32,564 nt of DNA from the NCBI GenBank assembly GCA_030834165.1, contig JAURFU010000024.1, forward strand, positions 1-32,564, in the 5' to 3' direction. The position numbers and the translations under genes were made by a program. Source of the DNA: Verrucomicrobiota bacterium. Lineage in GTDB: Bacteria > Verrucomicrobiota > Verrucomicrobiia > Opitutales > UBA953. Under the pieces are notes generated by a model. That model ran no database searches, was not told the origin of the DNA, and worked only from the letters and a program-made list of their open reading frames with translations. This document shows, in pieces, positions 1 through 7,501 of the stretch (its first letter is position 1; every line of letters starts with the position of its first letter).

Positions 1-1324
1 AGGGACCGACGCTGGTCGGCTCGAAGAAACTGCCGTCCGGACGGAAGCGGGCCATGCGCGTGTTGGGGAAGTCGGTGACATCGCCCTTGCTCGAGGTGAC
101 CTTGCCGGAATTGAACGCGCCCTGGGCGAGCCAGAACCAGCCCCACGGAGCGCGGGTGAACTGGTGAGGGAAGAGGTGCGAATCCTGCACGCCGAAACCG
201 GTCAGCAGCACCTCACGGGCGTCGGCCTTGCCGTCAGCGTCCGTGTCGCGGAGGAAGACGACGTCGTGACCGTGCTGGACGACGGCGCCATCCTTATAAG
301 GTAAGACGCCTTCGGGGATCGCCAGACCATCGGCGAAGGCGCGCGGCCGACGCACGCCCGGCTCGAAGGGCTTGTCGAAGACGATCACCTTGTCGCGGGC
401 CTTGGACTTGTAGAGCGCCTCGGCGGCGGCGGGATTCTCGTTGGCGTCGACCGGGTATTCGAGCGCGGTGCTGGACCACGCCCTGCCCTGCTGGTCGAAG
501 ATCAGCATGATGAACTTGCCGAAGTCGGCGGACTCCTTGGCGAAGAGCTCGATCTCGAAACCTTCCGGCAGCTTGAACAGTTTCTGCTGTTCCTCGGCGG
601 AGCGACGCACGCCTTGGACGTCGTTGTAACTCGTGTCCTTACGCGGAGCGGCCTTCTTAACCGGAGCGGCCGGCTTAGGCTCGGGCTTAACCTTGTCCCA
701 GGTCAGCGCGCCCGGCGTGGCGGGCAGCTCTTCGATCGTGATGTCCTTGGCCTGGATGACCGCCATGCCGCCGGAGTGGACCTGGATGCCGATCTTGCCA
801 TCGGTCGCGATGTTCGGGGCGGTCTCGACATAATCGAGCGCCGGCACGCCGTTGATCCAGCTGCGGATGCGGTTGCCCTCGGCGAGGATGCGATACTCGT
901 TCCACTCGCCCTCCTTCACGGCGGCGAGGACCGCGGCCGCGTCCTTCGGCTCAGCGATGACCTTGTTGCGACGGCTCTCGTCGTAGATCTTGCCATACCA
1001 GCCCTTGCCGTAGTCGACCTGGTAGCCGCTCATCTCGGTGCTATTCGGGACGCGCACGCTGCGGATCTGCACGCCGCTGTTGACGAAGCCCGTGCCGGTC
1101 AGGCGCAGCTTCAGACGGAGGTCGAAGTTCTGGTAGGACTTCTCGGTCGCGAGGAAGAAGTTCTTCGGCACCTTCACCGTGGAGGAGCCGCCGCGGATCT
1201 CGCCGTCCTCGACGCGCCACCAGGCGGCGTCGCCCTCCCAGCCCGCGAGGGACTTGCCGTCGAAGATCGTGACGGGGGCGGCTTGGACGGTCAGGGCGAG
1301 AAGCAGGGCCAGGAGACAACGCAT
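1..1324 (-). CDS. Secreted DUF1080 + PVC-type membrane-bound dehydrogenase domain protein (3' part missing)
   Basis: The reading frame opens at ATG 1324-1322 and stays open to the left edge (441 codons seen). Residues 1-15 form a short signal peptide (MRCLLALLLALTVQA). Residues about 18-205 are a DUF1080/3-keto-disaccharide hydrolase-like lectin fold, shown by FDGKSLAGW, NSGVQIRS, EWNEYRI and the KIGIQVHSGG strand. A Pro/Lys/Ala linker follows, then the start of a PVC-type dehydrogenase beta-propeller (LPEGFEIELFAKES, HGHDVVFLRDTDADGKAD). In known relatives this propeller is often followed by HEAT repeats and a cytochrome c domain, which would lie outside the window. The role is probably extracytoplasmic sugar or glycan oxidation or breakdown; the exact substrate is unknown. 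It is divergent from sufT across a 148-bp gap. Confidence 0.85.
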   Translation of the reverse strand, partial: MRCLLALLLALTVQAAPVTIFDGKSLAGWEGDAAWWRVEDGEIRGGSSTVKVPKNFFLATEKSYQNFDLRLKLRLTGTGFVNSGVQIRSVRVPNSTEMSGYQVDYGKGWYGKIYDESRRNKVIAEPKDAAAVLAAVKEGEWNEYRILAEGNRIRSWINGVPALDYVETAPNIATDGKIGIQVHSGGMAVIQAKDITIEELPATPGALTWDKVKPEPKPAAPVKKAAPRKDTSYNDVQGVRRSAEEQQKLFKLPEGFEIELFAKESADFGKFIMLIFDQQGRAWSSTALEYPVDANENPAAAEALYKSKARDKVIVFDKPFEPGVRRPRAFADGLAIPEGVLPYKDGAVVQHGHDVVFLRDTDADGKADAREVLLTGFGVQDSHLFPHQFTRAPWGWFWLAQGAFNSGKVTSSKGDVTDFPNTRMARFRPDGSFFEPTSVGP

Positions 1325-1437
1325 GGGAAGTGGGGTTACGGACAATTTAACCGACGGCCGGCGGGCCACAACCTTGAGCGTCTCCACGGCATGCAACCCG
1401 ACCACCCTCAAAAGCACATCCGAGCCGCACCCCACGC

Positions 1438-1466
1438 TTGCGTCCCGGGGGCTTACCGCCTGTTTT
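1438..1466 (+). promoter_or_regulatory. Candidate promoter of sufT operon (leaderless geometry)
   Basis: TTGCGT (1438-1443), a 17-nt spacer and TGTTTT (1461-1466), followed by only 6 nt before ATG 1473. There is no Shine-Dalgarno sequence. The spacing would place +1 at the start codon. The -10 match is only moderate. Confidence 0.4.
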
Positions 1467-1472
1467 CTCAGC

Positions 1473-2018
1473 ATGTCCTCCGTCCATAAGCTCGTCCGCG
1501 ACTGCGCCTCGACCCTGATTCCCGCCGGGGATGTCGTCGTGCTGGAAAAAGGCACGGAAGTCACCGTCACCCAGGCCCTCGGCGGCTCGGTGACCGTGCG
1601 CACCCCGATGGGCCTCTTCCGCATCGCCCCGGCCGACATCGAGGCGCTCGGCGCTGACGCCGTCGACCAATACGGCCAGAAGGACCAAGCCGTCGCCAGC
1701 GGCCCGGTGAATCAGGAAGCGCTCTGGGAAGCCCTCAAGGGCTGCTTCGATCCCGAGATTCCGGTCAACATCGTGGACCTCGGACTCATCTATCACCTCG
1801 AACTCACCCCCGGCGTGCGCGGCGGACAGAAGGTCGCCGCCAAGATGACGCTCACCGCCCAAGGCTGCGGCATGGGCCCGGTCATCGCCGCCGACGCCAA
1901 GTCGAAGCTCGAAGCCCTGCCCGGCGTCGAGTCGGCCGAGGTCGAGATCGTCTGGGACCCGGTCTGGAATCCGCGCATGATCTCCGAAGCCGGCCGCAAG
2001 CAGCTCGGCCTCGAGTGA
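1473..2018 (+). CDS. sufT: SufT-family Fe-S cluster assembly protein (MIP18/DUF59)
   Basis: 181 aa from ATG 1473. An in-frame upstream extension to 1179 overlaps the divergent gene and its promoter region and was rejected. An N-terminal segment of about 75 residues (the long SufT form) precedes the MIP18/DUF59 domain, recognised by DPEIPVNIVDLGLIY (93-107) and TLTAQGCGMGP (126-136) with conserved Cys132. Proteins of this family help Fe-S cluster assembly or maturation of Fe-S proteins in the cytosol. Its stop codon overlaps the next start (TGATG), so it is translationally coupled to hemW, a radical-SAM Fe-S enzyme, which fits the assignment. Confidence 0.85.
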   Translation: MSSVHKLVRDCASTLIPAGDVVVLEKGTEVTVTQALGGSVTVRTPMGLFRIAPADIEALGADAVDQYGQKDQAVASGPVNQEALWEALKGCFDPEIPVNIVDLGLIYHLELTPGVRGGQKVAAKMTLTAQGCGMGPVIAADAKSKLEALPGVESAEVEIVWDPVWNPRMISEAGRKQLGLE

Positions 2019-3157
2019 TGTCCGCGCCCGTCCAGTCCGCGACGGCCCTCTACCTGCACGTCCCGTTCTGCGCGTCGTCGTGCGACTTCTGCTCGTTCTA
2101 CCAGGAACAGCCTAAGCGCGGCGAGATCGACCGCTACCTCGCCGCCATCGAGCGCGAGATGGAGCTCCATCCGCCCGGTCGCGTCGAGACCGCCTTCTGG
2201 GGCGGCGGCACGCCGGGACTCCTGCCCGCCGATGACCTGCGCCGCCTGGGCCACGCGATGACCAAGGCCGCGGGCAAACCCGGCGAATGGACCGTCGAGC
2301 TCGCGCCTTCGTCCGTCCGCGCCGACAAGCTCGCCGCGCTCAAGGAGATCGGCGTCACGCGCGTCTCGATGGGCGTGCAGAGCTTCGACGACGCCACGCT
2401 GGACGCGCTCGGCCGCCGTCATTCGCCCAAGCAGATCATGGAGGCGTGGGAGCTGATCGAGGCCGCCGGCTTCGCCTCGCGCAACCTCGACCTCATCTTC
2501 GCCATCCCCGGCCAGGATGAGAAGCGCTGGACCGACGACCTCGCGCGGGCGATGGAACTCAACCCCGACCACCTCTCGACCTACTGCCTGACCTTCGAAG
2601 AGGACACCGCGATGTTCGTGAAGCTCTCGCAGGGCAAGGTGAAGATCGACCGCGAGCTGGAAGCCTTCCTCTACCGTCGCACCTGGGAGACGCTCGAAGC
2701 AGGAGGTTACGCGCAATACGAGACCTCCAACTTCGCCCGCCCCGGCCATGCCTGCCGGCACAACCTCATCACCTGGGAGATGGGCTCCTGGATCGGTTAC
2801 GGCCCTTCGGCTTCTTCGCAGTGGGGTCACGTGCGCTGGACGAATCCGGCGAACCTCGACCAGTGGATCAAAGGCATCGAAGCAGGCCAGCCCGTGCGCG
2901 AGCAGGCGAAGGCGCTCAGCGCGCGTGACCTGCTGTGTGACGCCTTGGTCTTCGGCCTGCGCCTGAACGAAGGCGTCGACCTCTTCGCGCTCGCCGAGCG
3001 CTTCGAGACCCCCGTGCCGCAGGGCGTGCGCGACCTCTTCGCCGACCTCGTCGAGGAGAACCTCATGGAACTGGCCGGCACCCGCTTCCGCCTGAACGGC
3101 GAGGGCCGCCTCCGGGCCGACGCCGTGGGCGTGGCCGTGCTGGAGAAATTCGACTGA
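2018..3157 (+). CDS. hemW: HemW-like radical SAM protein (coproporphyrinogen III oxidase-like)
   Basis: 379 aa. The start ATG 2018 shares one base with the sufT stop; a GTG three bases earlier is possible but less likely. The N-terminus carries YLHVPFCASSCDFCSF, with the radical-SAM CxxxCxxC cysteines at residues 18, 22 and 25, followed by FWGGGTPGLL and the VSMGVQSFDD and NLDLIFAIPGQ strands usual in HemW. The C-terminal region holds the HemW-type domain (YEISNFA-like YETSNFARPGHACRHN). HemW proteins bind heme and act as heme chaperones; true HemN oxidases have an extra N-terminal part that is absent here. The stop overlaps the next ATG by one base (TGATG). Confidence 0.88.
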   Translation: MSAPVQSATALYLHVPFCASSCDFCSFYQEQPKRGEIDRYLAAIEREMELHPPGRVETAFWGGGTPGLLPADDLRRLGHAMTKAAGKPGEWTVELAPSSVRADKLAALKEIGVTRVSMGVQSFDDATLDALGRRHSPKQIMEAWELIEAAGFASRNLDLIFAIPGQDEKRWTDDLARAMELNPDHLSTYCLTFEEDTAMFVKLSQGKVKIDRELEAFLYRRTWETLEAGGYAQYETSNFARPGHACRHNLITWEMGSWIGYGPSASSQWGHVRWTNPANLDQWIKGIEAGQPVREQAKALSARDLLCDALVFGLRLNEGVDLFALAERFETPVPQGVRDLFADLVEENLMELAGTRFRLNGEGRLRADAVGVAVLEKFD

Positions 3158-4047
3158 TGGACTACGCCCTCGGAGCCGCCTTCTTCTATGCGTGGTCCGT
3201 GACCTGCGCGCGGCGCAGCTCGGCCCACCACGGACCCGACCTCGCGAACCTCGGGCGACTGCTCGTCGCGCTCGTCATCGTCGGGCTCTTCGTGGCGTTC
3301 AGCGGACGCCATCCCTTCAGCGCCGGCTGGGGCTGGCTCCTCCTCGGCGGCGTGCTCGGCCTCGGCGTCGGCGACATCGCCCTCTTCCATGCGCTTCCGC
3401 GCATCGGCGTCGGCCTCACGATGCTGCTCACGCAGTGCCTCGCCGCGCCGATCGCGCTCTTCCTCGAATACGAGATCCTCGACCTCTCGCCCAACGGACC
3501 GCAGCTCTTCGCCGCCTTGGTCATCCTCGCAGGCGTCGCCGTGGCGCTCGGCGCGCCGGCGGAAGGCGACCCCGCCGACCGCCGTACGGGCGTCTGGCTG
3601 GGCCTGCTCTCCGCCTTCGGCCAGGCCTGCGGCGCCGTCGGCACGCCCATGGCGGTCGATGCCTGCGCCCGCGCGGGCGAGACCATTCCCGACGGCTTCG
3701 CGCAAGGGTTCGTACGACTGCTCGGCGGCGTGCCGATCGTCCTGCTCTTCGTCCTCTGGTCGGCCCGCAAGGACGGCCTCCTGGCACGCATCAGCCGTCC
3801 CTACGCCTGGCGCACCGCGCCGGCCTGGATGCTGATGAACGGCCTCGCCGGTCCCGCCTTGGGCGTGGCGTGCTATCAGTGGGCGCTCACCAAGCACGAC
3901 GCCGCGCTGGTGCTGAGCGTCGTGGCGCTGACGCCTCTGATCGGCCTGATCATGCAGTGGGGTGTCGAAGGCGAGCGTCCGTCCTGGCGCCTCTGGGTCG
4001 GCGGCGCGGTCGCCATCGTCGGCGTCGTGCTCCTGCGTCAGCTCTGA
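3157..4047 (+). CDS. EamA/DMT-family transporter
   Basis: 296 aa, very hydrophobic, with about ten predicted membrane segments arranged as two EamA repeats of about 145 residues each. The start ATG 3157 overlaps the hemW stop by one base. The protein begins YALGAAFFYAWSVTCARRS and ends in the typical membrane segment IVGVVLLRQL. DMT proteins export or import small metabolites such as amino acids; the substrate cannot be read from sequence. It is the last gene of the sufT-hemW operon. Its last 10 bp overlap the end of the convergent symporter gene. Confidence 0.85.
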   Translation: MDYALGAAFFYAWSVTCARRSSAHHGPDLANLGRLLVALVIVGLFVAFSGRHPFSAGWGWLLLGGVLGLGVGDIALFHALPRIGVGLTMLLTQCLAAPIALFLEYEILDLSPNGPQLFAALVILAGVAVALGAPAEGDPADRRTGVWLGLLSAFGQACGAVGTPMAVDACARAGETIPDGFAQGFVRLLGGVPIVLLFVLWSARKDGLLARISRPYAWRTAPAWMLMNGLAGPALGVACYQWALTKHDAALVLSVVALTPLIGLIMQWGVEGERPSWRLWVGGAVAIVGVVLLRQL

Positions 4048-5363
4048 GCCGTGCCTGCGTCGGCCTGGCGCTCGCGCTCGTCGATGACGGCGGCGACCGC
4101 CAGATCGCAGCCCACGTTCAGGGTGGATCGCGCCATGTCGAGGACGCGGTCCACGCCGAGCACGATGCCGATGCCTTCGGGCGGGATGCCGAACGTGACG
4201 AGCAGTCCGGCGATGAGCGGCAAGGAGCCGCCCGGAATGCCCGCGACGGCGACCGCGCTGAGGACGGACAGACAGAGCAAGGTCAGCTGCTGGCCGACGG
4301 AGAGGTCCACGCCGAAGACCTGGGCGACGAAGAGCACCACGCAGCCTTCGTAAAGGGCCGTGCCGCTCATGTTCATCGTCGTGCCGAGAGGCAGCACGAA
4401 GCCCGCGACGCTCGGCTTGAGGCCGAGGGTGTTCTGCGAGCACTCCAAAGCCGCCGGGAGGGTCGCGTTGCTCGAACTGGTGGAGAAAGCGGTCACGAGC
4501 ACGCCGCGGATGTCGCGGAAGAAAGCCAGCGGACTGCGGCCGGTCCATAGACGCAGCCACAAGGACATCGTCCCGAAGAGATGGAGCAGCATGACCGCCA
4601 GACAGCCGAGGGCGAAGACCCCGAGGGCGACCAGGATATCCAGGCCTACCTTCACCACGACGCCGTAGATCATCAGCGGCACGGCATAAGGCGCGAGCTT
4701 CAGCGCAAGCCGGACGATGCCGGTCATCAGCTCGGAGACGAGGTCGAGCGCCGACAGGAGCTGCTGACGCCTGGCTTCGGCGAGCTGCGTACCGACCACG
4801 CCCACGAGCAAGGCGAAGACGATGAGCGGCAGGACTTCGCCGATGGTGCCGTTGGTATGACCGACGACGGCCCCGAAAAGGTTCTTAGGCATGAACATCT
4901 CCACGATGCCGGACAGCGAGAGGGACGGCTGCGCCGCGGCGGTGGTCACGTGCTTCTGCGCGGCGCCGCCGAACTCCTGCATCAGCATCGTCTTCGCGCC
5001 TGCGTCGAGATGATCGCCCGGCCGGAGCACGTTCATCATCAGCAGGCCGAGCCCCACGGCGACGGCCATGTTGAGGAAGAAGAGCGCGAACGTCCGGCCG
5101 GCGAGAGGCCCGAGACGGTCGAGGCGCCCGAGCTGCGCGACGCCGGCGGCGAGCGAGGCGAAGACCAGCGGGATGACCACGAAGAACAGGAGCCGAAGGA
5201 AGACCTGGCCCAGCGGATCGAAGACGTCCGTCGAGACCTTGCGCATGAACGCGAGCGACGCGGGCGAGGCTTGCCCCAAGGCCAAGGTGGCGAGACCGGC
5301 GACGACCCCGAAGAGGAGCCCCCAGAGGATACGGTTGGCGAGCGGTCGGTCGGTGGCGGCCAT
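4038..5363 (-). CDS. Dicarboxylate/amino acid:cation symporter (DAACS family)
   Basis: 441 aa from ATG 5363-5361. It shows the GltP/DctA fold: eight membrane segments and two hairpins. The Ser-rich hairpin (TAFSTSSSNATLP), the cation-binding motif (TTMNMSGTALYEG), AVAGIPGGS in the second hairpin and the substrate-binding last segment (DRVLDMARSTLNVGCD) are all present. It would be an inner-membrane, Na+- or H+-driven importer of glutamate, aspartate or C4-dicarboxylates. The loop around residues 120-150 (LDAGAKTMLMQ) is typical of the family. No TTGCC element lies 28-30 nt upstream, unlike many neighbours. Confidence 0.9.
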   Translation of the reverse strand: MAATDRPLANRILWGLLFGVVAGLATLALGQASPASLAFMRKVSTDVFDPLGQVFLRLLFFVVIPLVFASLAAGVAQLGRLDRLGPLAGRTFALFFLNMAVAVGLGLLMMNVLRPGDHLDAGAKTMLMQEFGGAAQKHVTTAAAQPSLSLSGIVEMFMPKNLFGAVVGHTNGTIGEVLPLIVFALLVGVVGTQLAEARRQQLLSALDLVSELMTGIVRLALKLAPYAVPLMIYGVVVKVGLDILVALGVFALGCLAVMLLHLFGTMSLWLRLWTGRSPLAFFRDIRGVLVTAFSTSSSNATLPAALECSQNTLGLKPSVAGFVLPLGTTMNMSGTALYEGCVVLFVAQVFGVDLSVGQQLTLLCLSVLSAVAVAGIPGGSLPLIAGLLVTFGIPPEGIGIVLGVDRVLDMARSTLNVGCDLAVAAVIDERERQADAGTAQS

Positions 5364-5428
5364 GGGCGGGGATGGGACGGTTTTAGGAGCGACCTCGGCG
5401 GGCTTCCACTTTAATCAGGCCATAACCC

Positions 5429-6160
5429 ATGAACGCCCTGCCCCTCCTGCTCGCCTTCAGCCTCCGGCTCGGCGCCGCCGAAGTCATCCCGCCGACGCCG
5501 AAGCAGACCATGCCCGTCCCTTCGGCCGAGGAAGCCCTGGGTTGGAAGAGCCTCTTCGACGGCCAGACGCTCAAAGGCTGGACGGGCGACCCGAAGTATT
5601 GGCGCTGCGAAGGCGGCGCGATCGTCGGCGAGATCACCCCGGAGACCATCGTGAAGCGCAACACCTTCATCATCTGGGAAGGCAGCCTGCCCGGCGACTT
5701 CGAGCTCAAGGCGGAGTATCGCATCTCGGACCGCGGCAACAGCGGCATCAACTACCATAGCGCGGACGTCGCCGGGCTGACCTTCGCCCTGACCGGTCCG
5801 CAGGCCGACATCGACGGCCAGAACAAGCACACCGGCCAGAACTACGAAGAACGCGGCCGCACCTTCAACGCCCTGCGCGGCCAGATCACCCGCATCCGTC
5901 CGGGCCGCAAAGCCGAAGTCGTGGGCTCGGTCGGCGACCCGAAGGAACTCGCGACGTTCATCCGCGACGGCGACTGGAACGAATACCATCTCATCGTGCG
6001 CGGCGGCACGCAGGTGCACCTCCTCAACGGCCACGTCATGAGCGTGGTCATCGATGACGACGCGGCCGCCCGCCACCCCGAAGGCAAGCTCGGCGTCCAG
6101 GTGCACGTCGGCCCGCCGATGAAGGTCGAATACCGCAACCTGCGGGTCAGGCAGCCCTGA
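5429..6160 (+). CDS. Secreted DUF1080 (3-keto-disaccharide hydrolase-like) protein
   Basis: 243 aa. Residues 1-18 (MNALPLLLAFSLRLGAAE) look like a signal peptide. A single DUF1080 domain fills the rest: WKSLFDGQTLKGWTGD, YRISDRGNSGINYHS, DWNEYHLIVRGG and GKLGVQVHVGPPMKVEYRNL. Family members of this concanavalin-like fold include enzymes that hydrolyse 3-keto-glycosides. Unlike the gene at the left edge it has no dehydrogenase module. No clear Shine-Dalgarno sequence precedes ATG 5429. The 3' end overlaps the convergent DUF3050 gene by 14 bp. Confidence 0.88.
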   Translation: MNALPLLLAFSLRLGAAEVIPPTPKQTMPVPSAEEALGWKSLFDGQTLKGWTGDPKYWRCEGGAIVGEITPETIVKRNTFIIWEGSLPGDFELKAEYRISDRGNSGINYHSADVAGLTFALTGPQADIDGQNKHTGQNYEERGRTFNALRGQITRIRPGRKAEVVGSVGDPKELATFIRDGDWNEYHLIVRGGTQVHLLNGHVMSVVIDDDAAARHPEGKLGVQVHVGPPMKVEYRNLRVRQP

Positions 6161-6917
6161 GACCGGCCAGGATCGCCTCCCAGAGGGCGATGCGCGACTC
6201 GATCGCGGCGACGGAAGCGGCGGCCGCCTCGTCCCACTTACGATCGTCGTCGCCGCAGAGAAGTTCGACCATGCGGAGCGAGATCGCGCCGTGGTGGCCG
6301 CCGTCGACTTCGATGTGGCGCTCGAGGTAGTAGCGGAAGGTGTCGAGCTTGCCCGGATGTTCGCGGCTGAGACGCGTGACGAGTTCCGTGAACATGTCCG
6401 GGATCAGGTCCTCGCGTCCGAACGTGAAGGCCGCGGCGACCTCGTGGGAGCTGCCGTCGGCAGCCAAGGCGAAGGTCGCGCCGGAGAAGGCGGCGGCACC
6501 GGCAGGCACGCCGGCGGAAACCAGGGCCGCGGCGGTCGAGCCGCCCGCGCGCACGGAGGCGAGCGCCTTCTCGACCGCGGAAGTGTCGGCGCCCGCTTCG
6601 CGCATCGCGCGGAGATAAAGGTCGAAGTGGGAGATGCGCGTGCCCTGCGGGTCGACGTCGGACTCCTCGCCGCAGACGATCTCGTTGATCAGGAAGCGGA
6701 CTTCCGCGTCGCCGACCGGCACCCAAGGAACCGTCACGCAGGTCAGGTCACGCTGCAGACGCTTGAGCAAAGACATGAAGTCCCAGACCGCGAAGACGTG
6801 CGACCCCATGAAAACACGCACGTCGTGGAGCGAGGCCATGCGCGCGTAGAGCGGATGCGCGAGCAGGCGGGTGCGAGCCGGAGCGATGCGAGAGCGGATG
6901 GCTTCGAGGCGGGACAT
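6147..6917 (-). CDS. DUF3050 family protein (heme-oxygenase-like fold)
   Basis: 256 aa from ATG 6917-6915. The longer in-frame start at 7043 would add 42 low-quality residues and run across an inverted repeat, so it was rejected. The N-terminus (RTRLLAHPLYARMASLHDVRVF) with H-x-V-F-A-V-W-D-F and the later RYYLERHIEVDGGHHG are the hallmark helices of DUF3050. The conserved His and Glu residues in these helices would bind metal in heme-oxygenase-like diiron relatives. Function is unknown. The first gene-proximal TTGCCT ends 28 nt before the ATG, supporting the chosen start. Confidence 0.75.
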   Translation of the reverse strand: MSRLEAIRSRIAPARTRLLAHPLYARMASLHDVRVFMGSHVFAVWDFMSLLKRLQRDLTCVTVPWVPVGDAEVRFLINEIVCGEESDVDPQGTRISHFDLYLRAMREAGADTSAVEKALASVRAGGSTAAALVSAGVPAGAAAFSGATFALAADGSSHEVAAAFTFGREDLIPDMFTELVTRLSREHPGKLDTFRYYLERHIEVDGGHHGAISLRMVELLCGDDDRKWDEAAAASVAAIESRIALWEAILAGLRAA

Positions 6918-6924
6918 GAACAGG

Positions 6925-6951
6925 AGGGTAAGGGTGAAGGGAGGAAGGCAA
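6925..6951 (-). promoter_or_regulatory. Candidate promoter of DUF3050 gene (leaderless geometry)
   Basis: On the minus strand: TTGCCT (6951-6946), a 15-nt spacer, TACCCT (6930-6925), then 7 nt to ATG 6917. No purine-rich ribosome-binding site is present in the interval. Confidence 0.45.
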
Positions 6952-6966
6952 GCGGGAGGAGCAGAT

Positions 6967-7000
6967 GACTGAGTCGATGGCAGAGGACTGCATCGATGAT
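6967..7000 (+). repeat. Left inverted-repeat arm flanking the four-helix-bundle gene
   Basis: GACTGAGTCGATGGCAGA (6967-6984) is the reverse complement of 7484-7501 with one mismatch in 18. Similarity continues inward to about 7000 (GCATCGATGA versus TCATCGACGC on the other side) if a 7-8 base insertion in the right arm is allowed. Confidence 0.75.
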
Positions 7001-7036
7001 AGAAACCGCCCGCAGCCCCCTGGGGGAATGCCTTCT

Positions 7037-7065
7037 TTGCCACGAGTGAACCAGGCGTCTAACCT
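7037..7065 (+). promoter_or_regulatory. Candidate promoter of four-helix-bundle gene (leaderless geometry)
   Basis: TTGCCA (7037-7042), a 17-nt spacer, TAACCT (7060-7065), then TGGCC and ATG 7071. This is the best -35/-10 pair of its type in the window and selects ATG 7071 over the TTG at 7065. Confidence 0.55.
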
Positions 7066-7070
7066 TGGCC

Positions 7071-7451
7071 ATGGAATCTTCTGCAGAGGGCCCGCCTTAC
7101 CGGCAGCTTAAGGCATGGGCGGAGTCCAGGGACCTGGCGGTGTTGATTTACAAACTTTGCGTGAGACGAACCAAAACGATCGATCGCGGATTGGCCGACC
7201 AGATACGCCGGGCCGCCATTTCCATCCCCTCGAATGTCGCCGAAGGTAACGGCAGGGGCACGAATCGGGACTCGCTGAGATTCCTCTATATCGCCCGCGG
7301 CTCGCTCTGCGAACTCGAGTCACAGATAGACGTCTGCCTGCGTGCAGGCCTGATTGAAACCGGGGAAAGCCGAAACATCACCGACCAAATGGCCTTGGTC
7401 GGAAGGCTGATCGGCGGATTGATATCCTATCGAAAATCCCGTCCCGACTAA
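7071..7451 (+). CDS. Four-helix bundle protein (S23/23S rRNA intervening-sequence protein family)
   Basis: 126 aa. Family hallmarks are YRQLKAWAESRDLAVLIYKL, the DQIRRAAISIPSNVAEG motif, the RFLYIARGSLCELESQID helix and a final RLIGGLISYRKS helix. Relatives are encoded inside 23S rRNA intervening sequences, or act as Avd accessory proteins beside diversity-generating reverse transcriptases; many others stand alone with no known function. No rRNA or reverse transcriptase is near. G+C is about 58% over 7081-7440 by hand count, lower than neighbours (about 66-68%), and codon use is less GC-biased. The gene lies between inverted repeats, which suggests it arrived as a unit. Confidence 0.9.
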   Translation: MESSAEGPPYRQLKAWAESRDLAVLIYKLCVRRTKTIDRGLADQIRRAAISIPSNVAEGNGRGTNRDSLRFLYIARGSLCELESQIDVCLRAGLIETGESRNITDQMALVGRLIGGLISYRKSRPD

Positions 7452-7460
7452 ACCCCATCA

Positions 7461-7501
7461 GTCATCGACGCAGCCATCTGTCATCTGCCATCAACTCAGT
7501 C
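7461..7501 (+). repeat. Right inverted-repeat arm flanking the four-helix-bundle gene
   Basis: TCTGCCATCAACTCAGTC (7484-7501) is the inverted copy of 6967-6984 with one mismatch. TCATCGACGCAGCC just inside matches the left arm too. A short internal duplication (ATCTGTC/ATCTGCC) is present only here. The last codons and stop of trmL lie inside this arm. Confidence 0.75.

Noticed and set aside
614-1489. Plus-strand frame of 291 codons over the left-edge gene
   Set aside because: It is antisense to the DUF1080 protein, whose minus-strand translation shows signal peptide and family motifs.
2827-4560. 577-codon minus-strand frame over hemW and the EamA gene
   Set aside because: Arg/Ala/Glu-rich shadow with no domain; real genes on both strands explain the region.
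7071-7451. Four-helix-bundle gene as an Avd of a diversity-generating retroelement
   Set aside because: No reverse transcriptase, template repeat or variable repeat was found within the window.
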